Source: Solea solea
Taxonomy: Eukaryota; Chordata; Actinopteri; Pleuronectiformes; Soleidae
Direction: 5' to 3'
DNA length: 64,000 nt
Assembly: GCF_958295425.1 (NCBI RefSeq)
Contig: NC_081149.1
Coordinates: forward strand, 4,509,701-4,573,700
Shown here: piece after piece, positions 21,106-32,232 of the stretch
Numbering within the stretch: the first letter of the stretch is position 1
How the letters are laid out: every line of letters begins with the position of its first letter
Notes under the pieces: model-generated
Told to the model about the DNA's origin: nothing
Database searches by the model: none
The model's input: the letters and a program-made list of their open reading frames with translations, nothing else
Position numbers and translations under genes: made by a program

Positions 21106-22680
21106 GAGTTTAAAGTTCTGCATATTTCTTTACTGGTATAAATCTTTGTAGAATTAGATAACATGAACTGTGCTCTTGTTGTCAGTCATTACTGCCTACC
21201 AGCCATCAGGCCACTTGAGCTTAGCATTAACGCTCAAAACAGTTCTTTCCAAACAAATGGATGTGTTTGCAGTGCGTTGTTGTTGTTTTTTCCACAAAGT
21301 ACATGTTTTGCAGCAAAATAGACAGTGAAAATGAACTCTGAGCCCGGTTTCAATGTCTACCTTTGTCAAATATGTCACAAACACAACACTTTCTGTGACA
21401 AAAACCACACCATCTCCAAATAAAAGCACTGTAGCATTTTGGTTCCCTGAATCCATCCTTTTTTTTTTCAATATGGCTTTTATTGCAAATTATGTGCAGG
21501 ACTTCATTCTGTGGCATTGTGAGTGTATATGCATGTTTAAAACTATAATATCTATGTTCATTCCAAAGGCAAACACTATGCAAAATACAGCAGCAGAGAG
21601 AGACTCAGAGGTGAGCGACGCAGACGCAGCACATCAGGAACACACTGTTCACACATGCAGTGCCGCTTTATGTGTCTTTCAGTCCCACAGTGTGAGGGGA
21701 GCAGTCTCCAGTAGATGAAGAATAAAAAGGACTGTTGATCCACTAGAGAGCAGAGCATGGAGGACTGCTGGGTGCTGGAAGATGAAAACAATGTGTGTCC
21801 ATGCTTTTTGATGTTATTGTTTATGTTCTGCTACTTGTTGCCAGTCCACCTATCGTCCCATAAGGCTGGTCTTCATCATTTCCTCTGCACCAGCCTGCCA
21901 AGGTCCTTGCCTTACACCACTGACAGAAGTAGCGTGTTTGTTTAAGGATAATGCTTTTAGAAAATGATTGTTTCCCCGTGTGAGCCCAATAAATCTGAAG
22001 TGACCCAGCGGTCTCAGAAAACAACAGGCATTAATCAGACCATTTATGTGTAAAATGATGAGTTTTGCCACTTTCTCGATTGATGTGTCACAGTGGGGAA
22101 CATGCAAATGCTCACATTAACCTTTCTTGTTCTTTATAAAAGCAATTTATCCTCTGGAATGATTTCATTATCAGCTCCTGCAAGAGTGGAAGCCATAATA
22201 GAAGTCCCTTATCAGACATCCCTTCTGTTAGCTCTGCAGCATTCACTGCATCTGTCCGCCAATGTCTGTGTGAAATACTGCACACACACACACACACACA
22301 CACGTAAAACAAGAAGCCCTAAAAACCTGTAATGTGATAGTTCCTCATTGTATCATGTCGTTCAAAAGCGCAGAATGAATTTGCAAACAAGCTTTGATTG
22401 AGAAAGAATAAAGATTTCACTTGGAGTGCCTTAGAAAAACAAATCAGGGATCGTTTTCAATGGGTAGTTTCAACAAATTAAATTAAAGTACATTTGAATA
22501 TAAAAGAGAAGAGTTCAGTACAAGCTCAACGACTAACTGTGGGTAAGCTCAGACCACATGGACATCTTGTAATCTTCTGTGGAAACACACTTTAATTAAG
22601 GTAACGCTGTGCACTGCTTGCTTCTATGACGTTGTTTGCGTCCACTGGGTTGGTAATTTCAGATATATTTACTTATAATA
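21106..22680. other. No gene recognised
   Basis: Contains one CA run (22281-22303). Short frames only. Confidence 0.55.
22281..22303 (+). repeat. (CA)n microsatellite
   Basis: An uninterrupted run of about 11 CA units. Confidence 0.9.
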
Positions 22681-22683
22681 TTA

Positions 22684-22971
22684 GGGCCACATGGTGGTGT
22701 AGTGGTTAGCACTCTCCCCGTGTGTGCGTGGGTTCTCTCCGGGTTCTCCGGCTTCCTCCCACAGTCCAAAAACATGCAATGTGGGGATTAGGTAAATTGG
22801 ACACTCTAAATTGACCATAGGAGTGAATGATTGTTTGTCTCTATCTGTGTGTGGCCCTGCGATGGACTGGCGAACTGTCCAGGGTGTACCCCGCCTATCG
22901 CCCGATGTAGCTGAGATTGGCACGGCACCCCCCGCGACCCTCTGGTGGAGGATAAAGCGGTAGATGATGAC
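22684..22971 (+). repeat. tRNA-derived SINE-like repeat, copy 1 (internally deleted)
   Basis: The repeat reads CACATGGTGGTGTAGTGGTTAG, a polymerase III A-box-like start, then CTCCCCGTGTGTGCGTGGG, CCTCCCACAGTCCAAAAAC and a GAGGATAAAGCGG end. Compared with the copy at 23299 it lacks about 77 bp after AGCACTCT, which removes the B-box region, so it cannot be transcribed from its own promoter. This family is very common in fish. Confidence 0.75.
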
Positions 22972-22978
22972 TGACTTA

Positions 22979-23290
22979 TAATATTATTATTGCCTGTATT
23001 ATATTAAAATATTATGCAGGCAAGAACCAATGAGGAGTAAATGTGTGTCAATAAAAGGAATTATCTAGACGACATGTTAAAAGCGACTTGTAATAATAAT
23101 GACTGGGACTGTGTGACATTTATGTCTGAAGGTGTTGGTGTAATGATTTGATAAGAGTAGGCGTTATGAGCTCAGTGTCAGCCTGCATGTTTTTCATCAT
23201 GTTTGGATATTTGTGTTGCATTTGTCTCTTTTGTTGTTGTTGTTCTGTCTTGTGTTGCAACAGGTCAAACAGCATTTTAGGGAACAAAGA
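22979..23290 (+). repeat. Dispersed repeat, copy A
   Basis: TGAGGAGTAAATGTGTGTCA, GACTGTGTGACATTTATGTCTG, ATAAGAGTAGGCGT and a TTTTGTTGTTGTTGTTCTG tail recur in the same order at 40187-40500. Internal indels separate the two copies. Confidence 0.6.
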
Positions 23291-23298
23291 CTCACGGT

Positions 23299-23660
23299 CC
23301 ACACAGTTGGTGTAGTGCTTAGCACTCTTGCCTTTGCAGCAAGAAGACCTGGGTTCAACCACCCGGTCAGAACATGGGCCTTTCTGCACAGAGTTTGCAT
23401 GTTCTCCCCGTGTGTCTGTGGGTTTTCTCCGGGTTCTCTGGCTTCCTCCCACCGTCCAAAAACATGGAGATTTGGGGATTAGGCCAATTGGACACTTTAA
23501 ATTGACTGTGAGTGAGAGAGTGAATGGTTTTTGTCTCTGTGTGACCCTGAGATGGACTGGGGTGTGACCCCTCCTATCGCCCTATGTCAGCTGAGATTGG
23601 CACAGCTCCCCCTGGCGACCCTCATGTGGAGGATACAGTGATAGAAGATGGGTGGATAGT
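23299..23660 (+). repeat. tRNA-derived SINE-like repeat, copy 2
   Basis: The A-box-like TGTAGTGCTTAGCAC (about 23311) and B-box-like GGGTTCAACC (23351-23360) are followed by the same body as copy 1: TTGCATGTTCTCCCCGTGTG, CCTCCCACCGTCCAAAAAC, ATCGCCCTATGTCAGCTGAG and a GGAGGATACAGTGATAG end. Tail fragments of the same family lie near 11725-11760, 24590-24680 and 30235-30290. Confidence 0.75.
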
Positions 23661-24032
23661 TTAAAGCTATAGTGTGTAACTTCTGTTGCCAAAGCTCTGC
23701 TAGCATTGGTAGCGTTTGGTACGACACCTCATTCAGAGAGTTTCAGAGAACCGAGGTTAATTCCTGAAGCCAAAGTTCTTTTCCAATAATCTTACCATTG
23801 TGAGATACCACACACAAAACCAGTTTTGTTCCTTAACCTAAAGTGTGCGCTTTCTTTCTTTCCGTCAGTCATAATGCCAAATGCATCAGTGTGTATGCAG
23901 CATGTGAAAAACAAAACACTGCTCTACTGAGAAACACAGCTTCAGAGAGTTGTGGGAACTCATTTGACGATGCTGTGAATGTAACTATTGTACTATCGTG
24001 AATTATTTACAAATGACACACTACAGCTTTGA
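23661..24032. mobile_element. Small inverted-repeat element (AAAGCTATAGTGTGT)
   Basis: The left end AAAGCTATAGTGTGTAAC (23663) and right end ACACACTACAGCTTT (24016-24030) are inverted copies with one mismatch over 15 bases. The interior of about 350 bp is non-coding. The target duplication is not clear. A similar GAGTAACTTTT-type segment may occur near 51510. Confidence 0.55.
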
Positions 24033-24243
24033 AAGAATCTTACACAGTTGCAGAAAATACAAGTGTATCTAATGAAGATTGTATTTTCACTGCTAAAAAT
24101 ACTATCCCACTGTCCCACTGATTACTACATGCTGCAGAGGCTGTTTTTCCATTAGCATTCCACTTGCTTCTGATCCTGACCCATATCTCTTGGGAAGAAC
24201 TCTGCGCTCCATGTGCACAGTGACTAATGCATGTAGAGTATGC

Positions 24244-24246
<3 letters not shown>

Positions 24247-24277
<31 letters not shown>
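24247..24277 (+). repeat. (CA)n microsatellite
   Basis: An uninterrupted run of about 15 CA units. Confidence 0.9.
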
Positions 24278-24280
<3 letters not shown>

Positions 24281-27200
24281 GAAAATAAATCTGCAATGTA
24301 AGAAACTGCCATATGTTTAAAACAGAGGGCAGGGATTATGTTGTATACAGGGTTTCCTCAGGAGGAAACATTACTCACGCAGCATTAGCATGTCTATATG
24401 CACATGCATAACATCATCCATCAGCAGTGACTATACAACACAACACTTGGTTTGATTCATACATCGCATATAAAAAAAAAAGAGTTTTCTGGTTTCCTGG
24501 CTGAAGTTAATGAGGAGGATAGAATATATTGAGTAGACACCAGGGGGAAACTCCACTGCCTGCAAAGACAAGAAAGTTTGAATGGAAATCTATGCCCCGC
24601 CTTTCAACCCATGTCAACTGGGAATTGCACCAGCGCCCCCTGTGGCCTTCATGTGAAGGATAAAGCCATAGAAGGTAGGTGAGTGAGTGAAAATCTATGG
24701 GATAGATAGTTTAATAGTAAAAGTTTTGGGTTTTCTTCACAATGCTCATGTTGTAAATGATTTTCCCTTAGAAGATACAATACTTCACATATGATTGGAC
24801 AACTGGTATCATCCAATATAATTGTGGCTGTGGTGATATCTGTGGATGTTATGGGTGATGTCACAACCAGTTGCCACTACAAATGGCACAATAATCAATT
24901 TCAATTGAAACCTTTTAATGATATAAAGAGTGAATGATGGGTAAGATGGAGGCAGATGATCCACTGTGGTGACCCCTAAAGGGAGAAGCCGAAAGAAGAA
25001 GTTATAGAGAAGAGTTGAGATGTTTAAGTTGTTTTCAGAACACAGCAAGTGTCTCCTGCATCACACGCTCACACACCAGGTGAAAACAACATCCACTCCC
25101 ACACTCATATCACCTTGAGTGATGCATTTAATTAGAGCACGTGTCATTTTGTTGGTTTATGTTGAATAATACTTGCTGTACTCATGCCACGATTGTAATG
25201 GATGACATGACATGCAGGGTGTGTTTTTTCCAGCATTTTCTTTTATCCTCCACCTAAACCGATTAATTTTCATTGGAAGACGGAACAAAGAGAGAGGAAA
25301 TTCATCATGTTAATGTTTCTAATTTGAAAAAAGTAAAGAAGAGAATGTTGTTTGTTTTCTTTTCTCATTTGTCATTTTAAAACAGGCGTAGACTCAGACG
25401 TCCACAGATTATAATGCCACTGTATGTTGGATGGATTTTAAATTTAGCATTCCATGGACAGCTGCAAAAAAACTCAAATTAATATTAATATGGTCCAAAT
25501 AAAATGCCTTAGTGCATTCAAACTTTGTGTTCCTTCCCCTTTCACTGTCTCTCTGTACAAGTGTCTCTCTGATCCCTCTTTCCTGCTCACTCACTCCTTT
25601 ACCTCTAACTGGGGAGAGACAGAAGCAGACGGCAGCAGTGAAGAGGGAGAAGGATATTAACATACTGGGAGAGTTGAAATTCAGCCGCTCTCCACCACAA
25701 CACTCCCATCTTCCCTTTCCTCACACTCTGTCCATTCAAACAATTCTTTTAAACAATGCACATGTTCCTCTGACAACCATGTTGTTGTTTTTACTTTACA
25801 GAATTATAGGACACGGCAAACTGTACAAATGAGAGAGCTGGCTAATGCTTACGACACTACACTACAACACATGAGCACAAAGGTCTAACTCATTTAGATT
25901 TAAAACTGGGGACCTCCTACCTTCAAGGTCATGTGTCCAAATGTCCATCCCTTCCCCCAGTTACACTCACTCACCATGTCTGTGTGCGTGTACGCCTGAT
26001 CAACTGCTCATTAACACAAATATCTAATCAGCAGATCACACGGCAGCACATCAGTGCATGTAGACATGGTCAAGAAAGAACTCTGATTTACATGACTTTG
26101 AATGTGGCATGATGGTCTGAGTTTTTCAGAAACTGTTGATCGGGGATTTCCTTACACAACCATCTCAAGGGTTTATGGAGAATGAATATCCAAAAAAAGA
26201 CAGAAAGAAAAAGTCCAGTGAGTGAAGACGACGCCTTCATGAAGCCAGAGGTCAGAGGAGAATGACCCGGGGGGTTTGAGATGATACAACAGCAAGAGTA
26301 AGTCAAACTTTTGTTCCAACCAACGTACGCAGACAACAAACCTCCACACAAACAAAGACCACACTGGATTTTTGTTTTAGCAGGAAAAGAACAGGTGTTA
26401 CTGATCCCAATTCACGTTCAATTCATGCAAGACAGCATGCATCTTGAACGTGAGGAAGTAGAAGATGTAAAATAATGACCACCATAACATAGTCACTGGC
26501 GTCATCCGTGCAGACGGGTGGAAAAAACAAACATCACAGGTCAGACTGGTTATGGTGAAGGTTTTAATTTAACGCATTCACCGTTTACAAAAAGCAGGTC
26601 CTTTTTTTTTGGACTGAAATGTAACTTTTGTCAACGTTTCATTCAGCACATTTCTGCACAGTTTAAAAGATTACAGGCAAAGTTCTTTTATCACTTTATG
26701 AGATGGAAACACCATCACAACAGAACATCTTTTAATAAACCTGACCTGTTGATGCCATTAACTGCCTCTGTCCTGTCTGTGCTGATGGACAGACTGACGT
26801 CTCTGATGTACTGACCCGTGGACACAACAGAGATAACACTGGCCGGACCTTTTTGATCCCATCAACATGATGCAGCAACAACACAGGAGAACCAGCTCAC
26901 CTTTCCTCTACCAGGATATATGGAACAATCTCCCTCTAATGTTGCTGCAGCTTTTACTTCTGAAGCAAAAACGGATTTAAAAAAATCTCCAATGTGAACA
27001 TCTATTCAATGAAAGCTAATGTGTTTTCATATAAGCAGAGGTAAAATGTGTCCAGAGCCCACAGGAGCTGAGCTCTGCCTGCACCCTTCTCTTCTCTTTA
27101 ATCTCCCAGTGAAAGTAATGTCATGCAGGTCTTAATAAGTAATTCTCTCGACTACAAAGAGATATTTGATTTCTACACCCAAACCAATATTAATAATGAG

Positions 27201-28560
27201 CTGTAAAGGTTACTGGTTTCAACCGTCATCTAACTTCAGGCATATTCAGTCTCTAACGAGGCGCAGAGACAGCACCATTTGACTTTTATTCAAATCTTTT
27301 TGCTCCATGGAATATTTTGAAAGTTCATGCCTGAATTTTCTTTAGTGAACTAGATGTGAGTTACAGGTCAGTGGCTGCTTTAAGCGGTCACCTGGAAAAC
27401 ATGCACTGGAGGTAGCAGTGAATCTGAAAGATTTAAAGATGACTGACTGTCGTCTTCCAGTGAGATTACATTCAGTGATAAAACCCTATATCTTTTTTTC
27501 ACATACAAATGAGTTGGTGTAGCCAAGAGTGAACCCACTAAAAAAGGTGATTAGCAGCATTGTCGCTGGTTGTTCTGCCCTGTGGTGTTTGGGTGTCTTT
27601 ACCCTGCGTCATCTGTGCTTCAACAGAAACTGACAACAACAAAATGAGTCACAGGAAGAAGAAAATCAAGTCACTACTATTTTGGATCTTTTATTACGGT
27701 CCCTAAACACAAAAAGGTGAAATAAAAAAATATTGAGTGGTAGCCCAAGTTGTAAAAATATTCAGCTAACTGCTGAAAAATGAAGGTCCCTCTGAAAAGA
27801 CACTGGACTTTGTATCCCTGCCAAAAATGAAACAGATGGCAGAAGGTAGCATGTTTTTATTTTTATTTTTTTAAGTTAATGCATTTGTTATATTTGTTAG
27901 AGTGCCACAGAAATCCACCAGGACTCTGATAGAAGGATTATGTTTTCCAGTGTTCCAAACAGCCTGGAAAACAGCAGTCAAACTAGGGCAACATGCTGCC
28001 TTTTAAACTTAAGTGACTGTGAGCACAACAGAGAGGGATCGTCTTGATTCTAAAGTTCCTATAGAAATAGAAGCCACTTTACTGTTTGTTCTCACCAAAT
28101 GCAACACGACGTGTCGCGCTGCATCCTTCGGGTGAAACACGCTGCGGGATCTGCTGCACGAGTGAAGTGATTCTTGAAAGCGGAAGGAAAGAGGAGCAGC
28201 TCTTTCTTTACACACACGTCACTCGGATTGTCGGCTGTGTTGCAGCGACCACGTCTGTTTCTAATCTGTCTAATCTGGCTTTGGTTGATTTCTTGATTGC
28301 AACAATGATTCTTGGGAATCTGAGTGTGAGTTGAACTTTTTCAGCGTGTGCATCAAAATCATGTCAAGTGTCAACTGTGCTGCACAGTGAGGGTGACACA
28401 CATGATGGTCTCTGCATAGACAGTGGACATGCTGTACCTACAACAATGCATTTAGTGAGGGCAACAAAACAAGCCTTTTATTTCTATGTGTGGCAGTGGC
28501 TACATATGTTTGTACACAGGGTAACTCCTCCCATCAGTAGGTACCAGGATCAGGACTGTT
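24281..28560. other. No gene recognised
   Basis: Contains a SINE-tail fragment (24590-24680) and a LINE 3' fragment (24935-25005). Otherwise AT-rich non-coding sequence with scattered short frames. Confidence 0.55.
24935..25005 (+). repeat. Fragment of the 8.2-kb LINE 3' end
   Basis: AAGATGGAGGCAGATGATCC and GACCCCTAAAGGGAGAAGCC match the complement of 8236-8300 (GATGGAGGCAGATGATCCCC, GACCTCTAAAGGGAGA). It is a second, plus-strand copy of the 3' end of that LINE family. Confidence 0.7.
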
Positions 28561-28562
28561 AC

Positions 28563-28847
28563 ATATGGCCCTTTTCCACTATGGTCCCGGCTCGCCTCGC
28601 CTCGGCACGGCACGGCACGGTTTAGGTTGCATCTCCAACATGGGCGGAGTCATCACTGTACGGCTGTGTGAAATTGTGGTAGTTTTAACTGATTTCTGTG
28701 TCTCTTCCTGAGACGGCACTCAGACCAATCAGTCACGCATAGGACCCACTCAGCTCGCTTGGAACCTCGCCAGACCAGGTACTATTTTAGTACCTGGTAC
28801 CAGGTACTAAAATAGTACCTTTCCACCAGAGCCGGTGGAAACACGCC
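28563..28847. mobile_element. Short inverted-repeat element (GGCCCTTTTCCACTATG family)
   Basis: A compact segment opens GGCCCTTTTCCACTATGG, runs through CGCCTCGCCTCGGCACGG, and closes with CCACCAGAGCCGGTGGAAAC. Both ends carry TTTCCAC-like motifs in inverted orientation. Repeats of this kind with GTACC-rich palindromes are familiar from fish. The target duplication is not clear. It contains a perfect 44-bp palindrome and ends a few bases before a Tc1/mariner remnant. Confidence 0.55.
28777..28820. repeat. Perfect 44-bp palindrome
   Basis: The sequence AGGTACTATTTTAGTACC is followed by TGGTACCA at the centre and the exact inverse. All 22 positions of each arm pair without a spacer. It lies within the small element at 28563-28847. 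Confidence 0.95.
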
Positions 28848-28852
28848 AATAA

Positions 28853-29262
28853 ATGGACAAAAGTACTTGAATTCGGGCTGTTTTTCAGTGAAGGACAATC
28901 TTCAGCATGCCAAGACATTTTGAACAACACCATGTTTCCAAATGTGTGGCAACAGTTTGGGGAAGGTCATTACAAAGACATGGTTTGACTTTGAGTTTGG
29001 TGTGGAAGAACTCGACTGGCCCGCACAGAGTCCTGACCTCAACCCCATCGAGCTCCTTTAGGATGAAGTGGAACAGAGACTGTGAGCCAGTGTCTGACCT
29101 CATAAATGCTCCTCAGAAGGAATGGACACAAATTCACATAGAAAGACTTTAAAATGTTGAGGAAAGTCTTCCAAGAAGCAAAAGGGACCAACTCCATGTT
29201 AAAGTACTGTATATGTATTTGATTGCATCACTACAGTCAGGCGTCCAAATACCTTTGTCCAT
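28853..29262 (+). pseudogene. Internally deleted Tc1/mariner transposase remnant
   Basis: ATGGACAAAAGTACTTG (28853-28869) and CAAATACCTTTGTCCAT (29246-29262) are inverted termini with 15 of 17 matches. Between them one frame reads ELDWPAQSPDLNPIELL then stop, then DEVEQRL then stop. The SPDLNPIE core with its catalytic Asp is a hallmark of Tc1/mariner transposases. The N-terminal DNA-binding half and the first catalytic Asp are missing and at least two stops interrupt the rest, so it is dead. Confidence 0.85.
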
Positions 29263-29269
29263 ATAGTGT

Positions 29270-31738
29270 ATCTTGTGTATTTCATGATGATAAATACGTG
29301 ACTTTATTTTCTGTTTCCAGCTCCAATGAAAAGAAACGAGAGCGAGGTTTTACTTTACAACCCAAACCTTATTTTCTCTTTTCTTTTAATAGCTTTTCTG
29401 CAAAGCTGAATTCTGGTCTCCAGCTCATATCAGAGCTTATTCCACCTCTCTCAGGAATTACAGACATTTGAAAATAATATTGTTTTTTGAGTGTCACATC
29501 ATTTGGGGCACTGCATGTCAAGAAGCACTCTTATGTTCTGAAGAAAATACAGTGAACAGGGACCAGTGAACATGATCACTGAGGCAAAGATGGACTGAAA
29601 TACAGATGGTGTGGGTGGATTACACATATGCTATAAAGCAAATGAGTCACTCATGAACTCACACTTGTAACTCGTGACAGGTTTATGACTTTGACCCTTG
29701 ACACAGGCCCCTCTCACTATACGGCTGAAAACGGCTGAAGCAGCTGAAGCTCGAGAGGCTTATGGGAGAAAATGTAGACGGAGGATGAAACTGTGCTGTG
29801 ATCCTGCTCTTTCACTCCAACTGGGAAAATGAGGCGGTTGCAGTTGGATTTATTTTAGTGTTTTCTTTCCTGTCATATATGTATATGCCAGCTCAGATGT
29901 GTATATATATATATATATCGGCGTATAAGTATTTTAGGTAAGTTGAGTTTTTCCGTGTGCTCCTGACAGTGAAGGGAGAATAATGTTAGAGCGCCTGATA
30001 AGTCAAGACAGGCACATGTTTCTTTATTGAATACATCACAGATTTCAGAAGAGTTATTGCATGTTGACATGGACAACGGCGTGAAAGCTGCATAATACCT
30101 GTGGACTTGACAGAGGACAGAGGATGTTGCCTTATTCTATGACACAATGGAAACTAAAGCCACCTGATTCGACCCCATCAGGAGCAAAGAGGTGGGGCAA
30201 AGGTCTTCTGTAACCATCCTGTCGTCACCGACAATGTCCTCATGTGGAGGATACAGCAGTAAAAGACGGATGGATGGATGGATGGATACCGGAAAGCAGT
30301 GGAATATACATATACTTCCCTCAGAACTTCCAGTTCCTCAGTACCTTATTCCTAAACCTGCCAGATATTGAAAGTGAAGGTTATCAGGACAAAAGGGTCA
30401 GAAGAACTCACTCATTGGACATTTTTTGAACAATACTACAGCCATAAAATCGAGCCTGATTATCTCGATAGTAATAAGAGTATCCGTTGTCTTTGGCAGC
30501 CTTGAATTATCATGAACACTCATCAGGTGTTTACCTTGCACTTTGGCTTATTCTGTAATCAAAACAAGAGTTCATGCGTTTAGATAATCAAAAACAAACA
30601 GTATAGTTACTTTCTATTCCATTTCGGCCATGTGGAAATCATTTCACTTTTAAAATTCTAACGCGTTCATCACTCTGCTGCTGCTGCTGCCAGCGTAAAT
30701 ATGTGTAGTGGATTATATTCTGCATCATTTTGAATTTCATGTCTCTCTCCAGTATATTTGTATAGTCTGACATTAACTGTGCATGTGTGTGTAAACATGG
30801 AAAACAAGCAGTAATAACTATCCAGTCAAGGCCAGGGCAACACCAACTCTGCACAGCCTCCATTAACTGCATCAGCCTGGAGTTGGTTTCCTGTCACTTT
30901 CAGGTCCAGTTTGGTTAGTATTCTCACTGACTGGGTCAGAGTCAATCAGACAAATGCAGCCCAGTCGCTGCTCTCATGGCAACATGCTCGCAATGACAAT
31001 GAGTCAATGCATTCGGCAGATCCACCATCTTAGTGACAAACAGAGGATTCTGTCCTCTCACACAGTTCATGAGGAAACTGCAGTGGCCTTCACATACCAC
31101 AGATCATGTTGTTCTGATTATCATGCAGAGTGAACTTGGTTCGGCCGCTCAGGTCTGCTGCAGAAACATGGTGGCCTCTGCAAAGCAAGACCCTTGAACT
31201 ACAGCACATACAAGGCTTCATGTAAACACCTTTTTGTGCAGTTTATTTGCATGTAAATTCATTTATTATGTCCAGTTAACACAGCTTTTACGTTTACGTG
31301 AGTCGAACCAATCAATGTGTGGAGTTGATGATGTGACACACAGTGAGAAGTGAGAAGTCTTCCAAACGCAGAGATCCTAAAGTCTCTCGTGAAGCAGTGA
31401 AGGGCTAAAGTTTAAGCTCCTCTCCTCTTCAGTGTTGACTGTACACAGGTTTTAATTTTCTCTCTCTTTTTATGAAGTAAAAACGGTTGAACGTCAACTC
31501 ATCATCACCAGACATTGACTGCACACACTTCATCCCGAGATGTGATTTCTTTTTTTTCTCTTTATTTATTGACTGAGTCGCATCACTGTAGTGAACAGAG
31601 AGGGATTAAAGCAAAATAAAAATCTAATCATATTCCTCGCTCCTCCCTGTGCAGTCGCTTCCCAAAGCTTTTCATGTAACACACACTTAGACCAACAGAC
31701 CTGCTGTTCTCTAATTCAAGTAGTTACAGTAGAAGGCT
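29270..31738. other. No gene recognised
   Basis: A (TA)n run lies at 29899-29918, a GGAT run with SINE-like tail at 30235-30290, and a fragment shared with 62.7 kb at 31155-31215. Confidence 0.55.
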
Positions 31739-31946
31739 TTAAAGACGAATTCCGGTATTTTTGGACCTGGGGCCTATGTTTATAAATGTGAAGAGTACTT
31801 TCATAATTGGACCAGTAGATGGCCTCGGGTGGCAGTGTGATCTTACAGTGCCACCACCATACGGAGTTATCTCCATAGAAAGTGCTTGTTTTCACCAATA
31901 AAAGGCTCGGATTGTTATTGTAAGAGTCTGGCATCATTACCACGGT

Positions 31947-32012
31947 ACAGTAGGTTTGGTTAGAAGACCGGTGAGGACACTGTGCCGCTGTGTTGTCTCC
32001 TCTGTGACTCGC
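31947..32012 (-). repeat. Single inverted copy of the 84-bp unit in the left arm
   Basis: ACAGTAGGTTTGGTTAGAAG and the following bases are the reverse complement of the 84-bp unit, including CTCCTCTGTGACTCGCAG. It is shortened to about 66 bp, with an internal loss relative to the right-arm units. It marks the pre-amplification state of the element. Confidence 0.85.
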
Positions 32013-32232
32013 AGTGATGCTCGTAAAATCCGCTCGCTCGCTCTCGCTCTCCTCTCACAGCATATGCGCACACATACACGAGGGCGTAGGTTTGCGTGTG
32101 GACGGCAGGGACATGTCAATGCCAATATTTGGGGAGAGCCAGATTGTCCCTATGCCAATATTAGAGACAGGACAATGTGCGAGAGTGAGCGAGCGGATTT
32201 TACGATCATCAGTGAACGCATCACGGCCGAGC

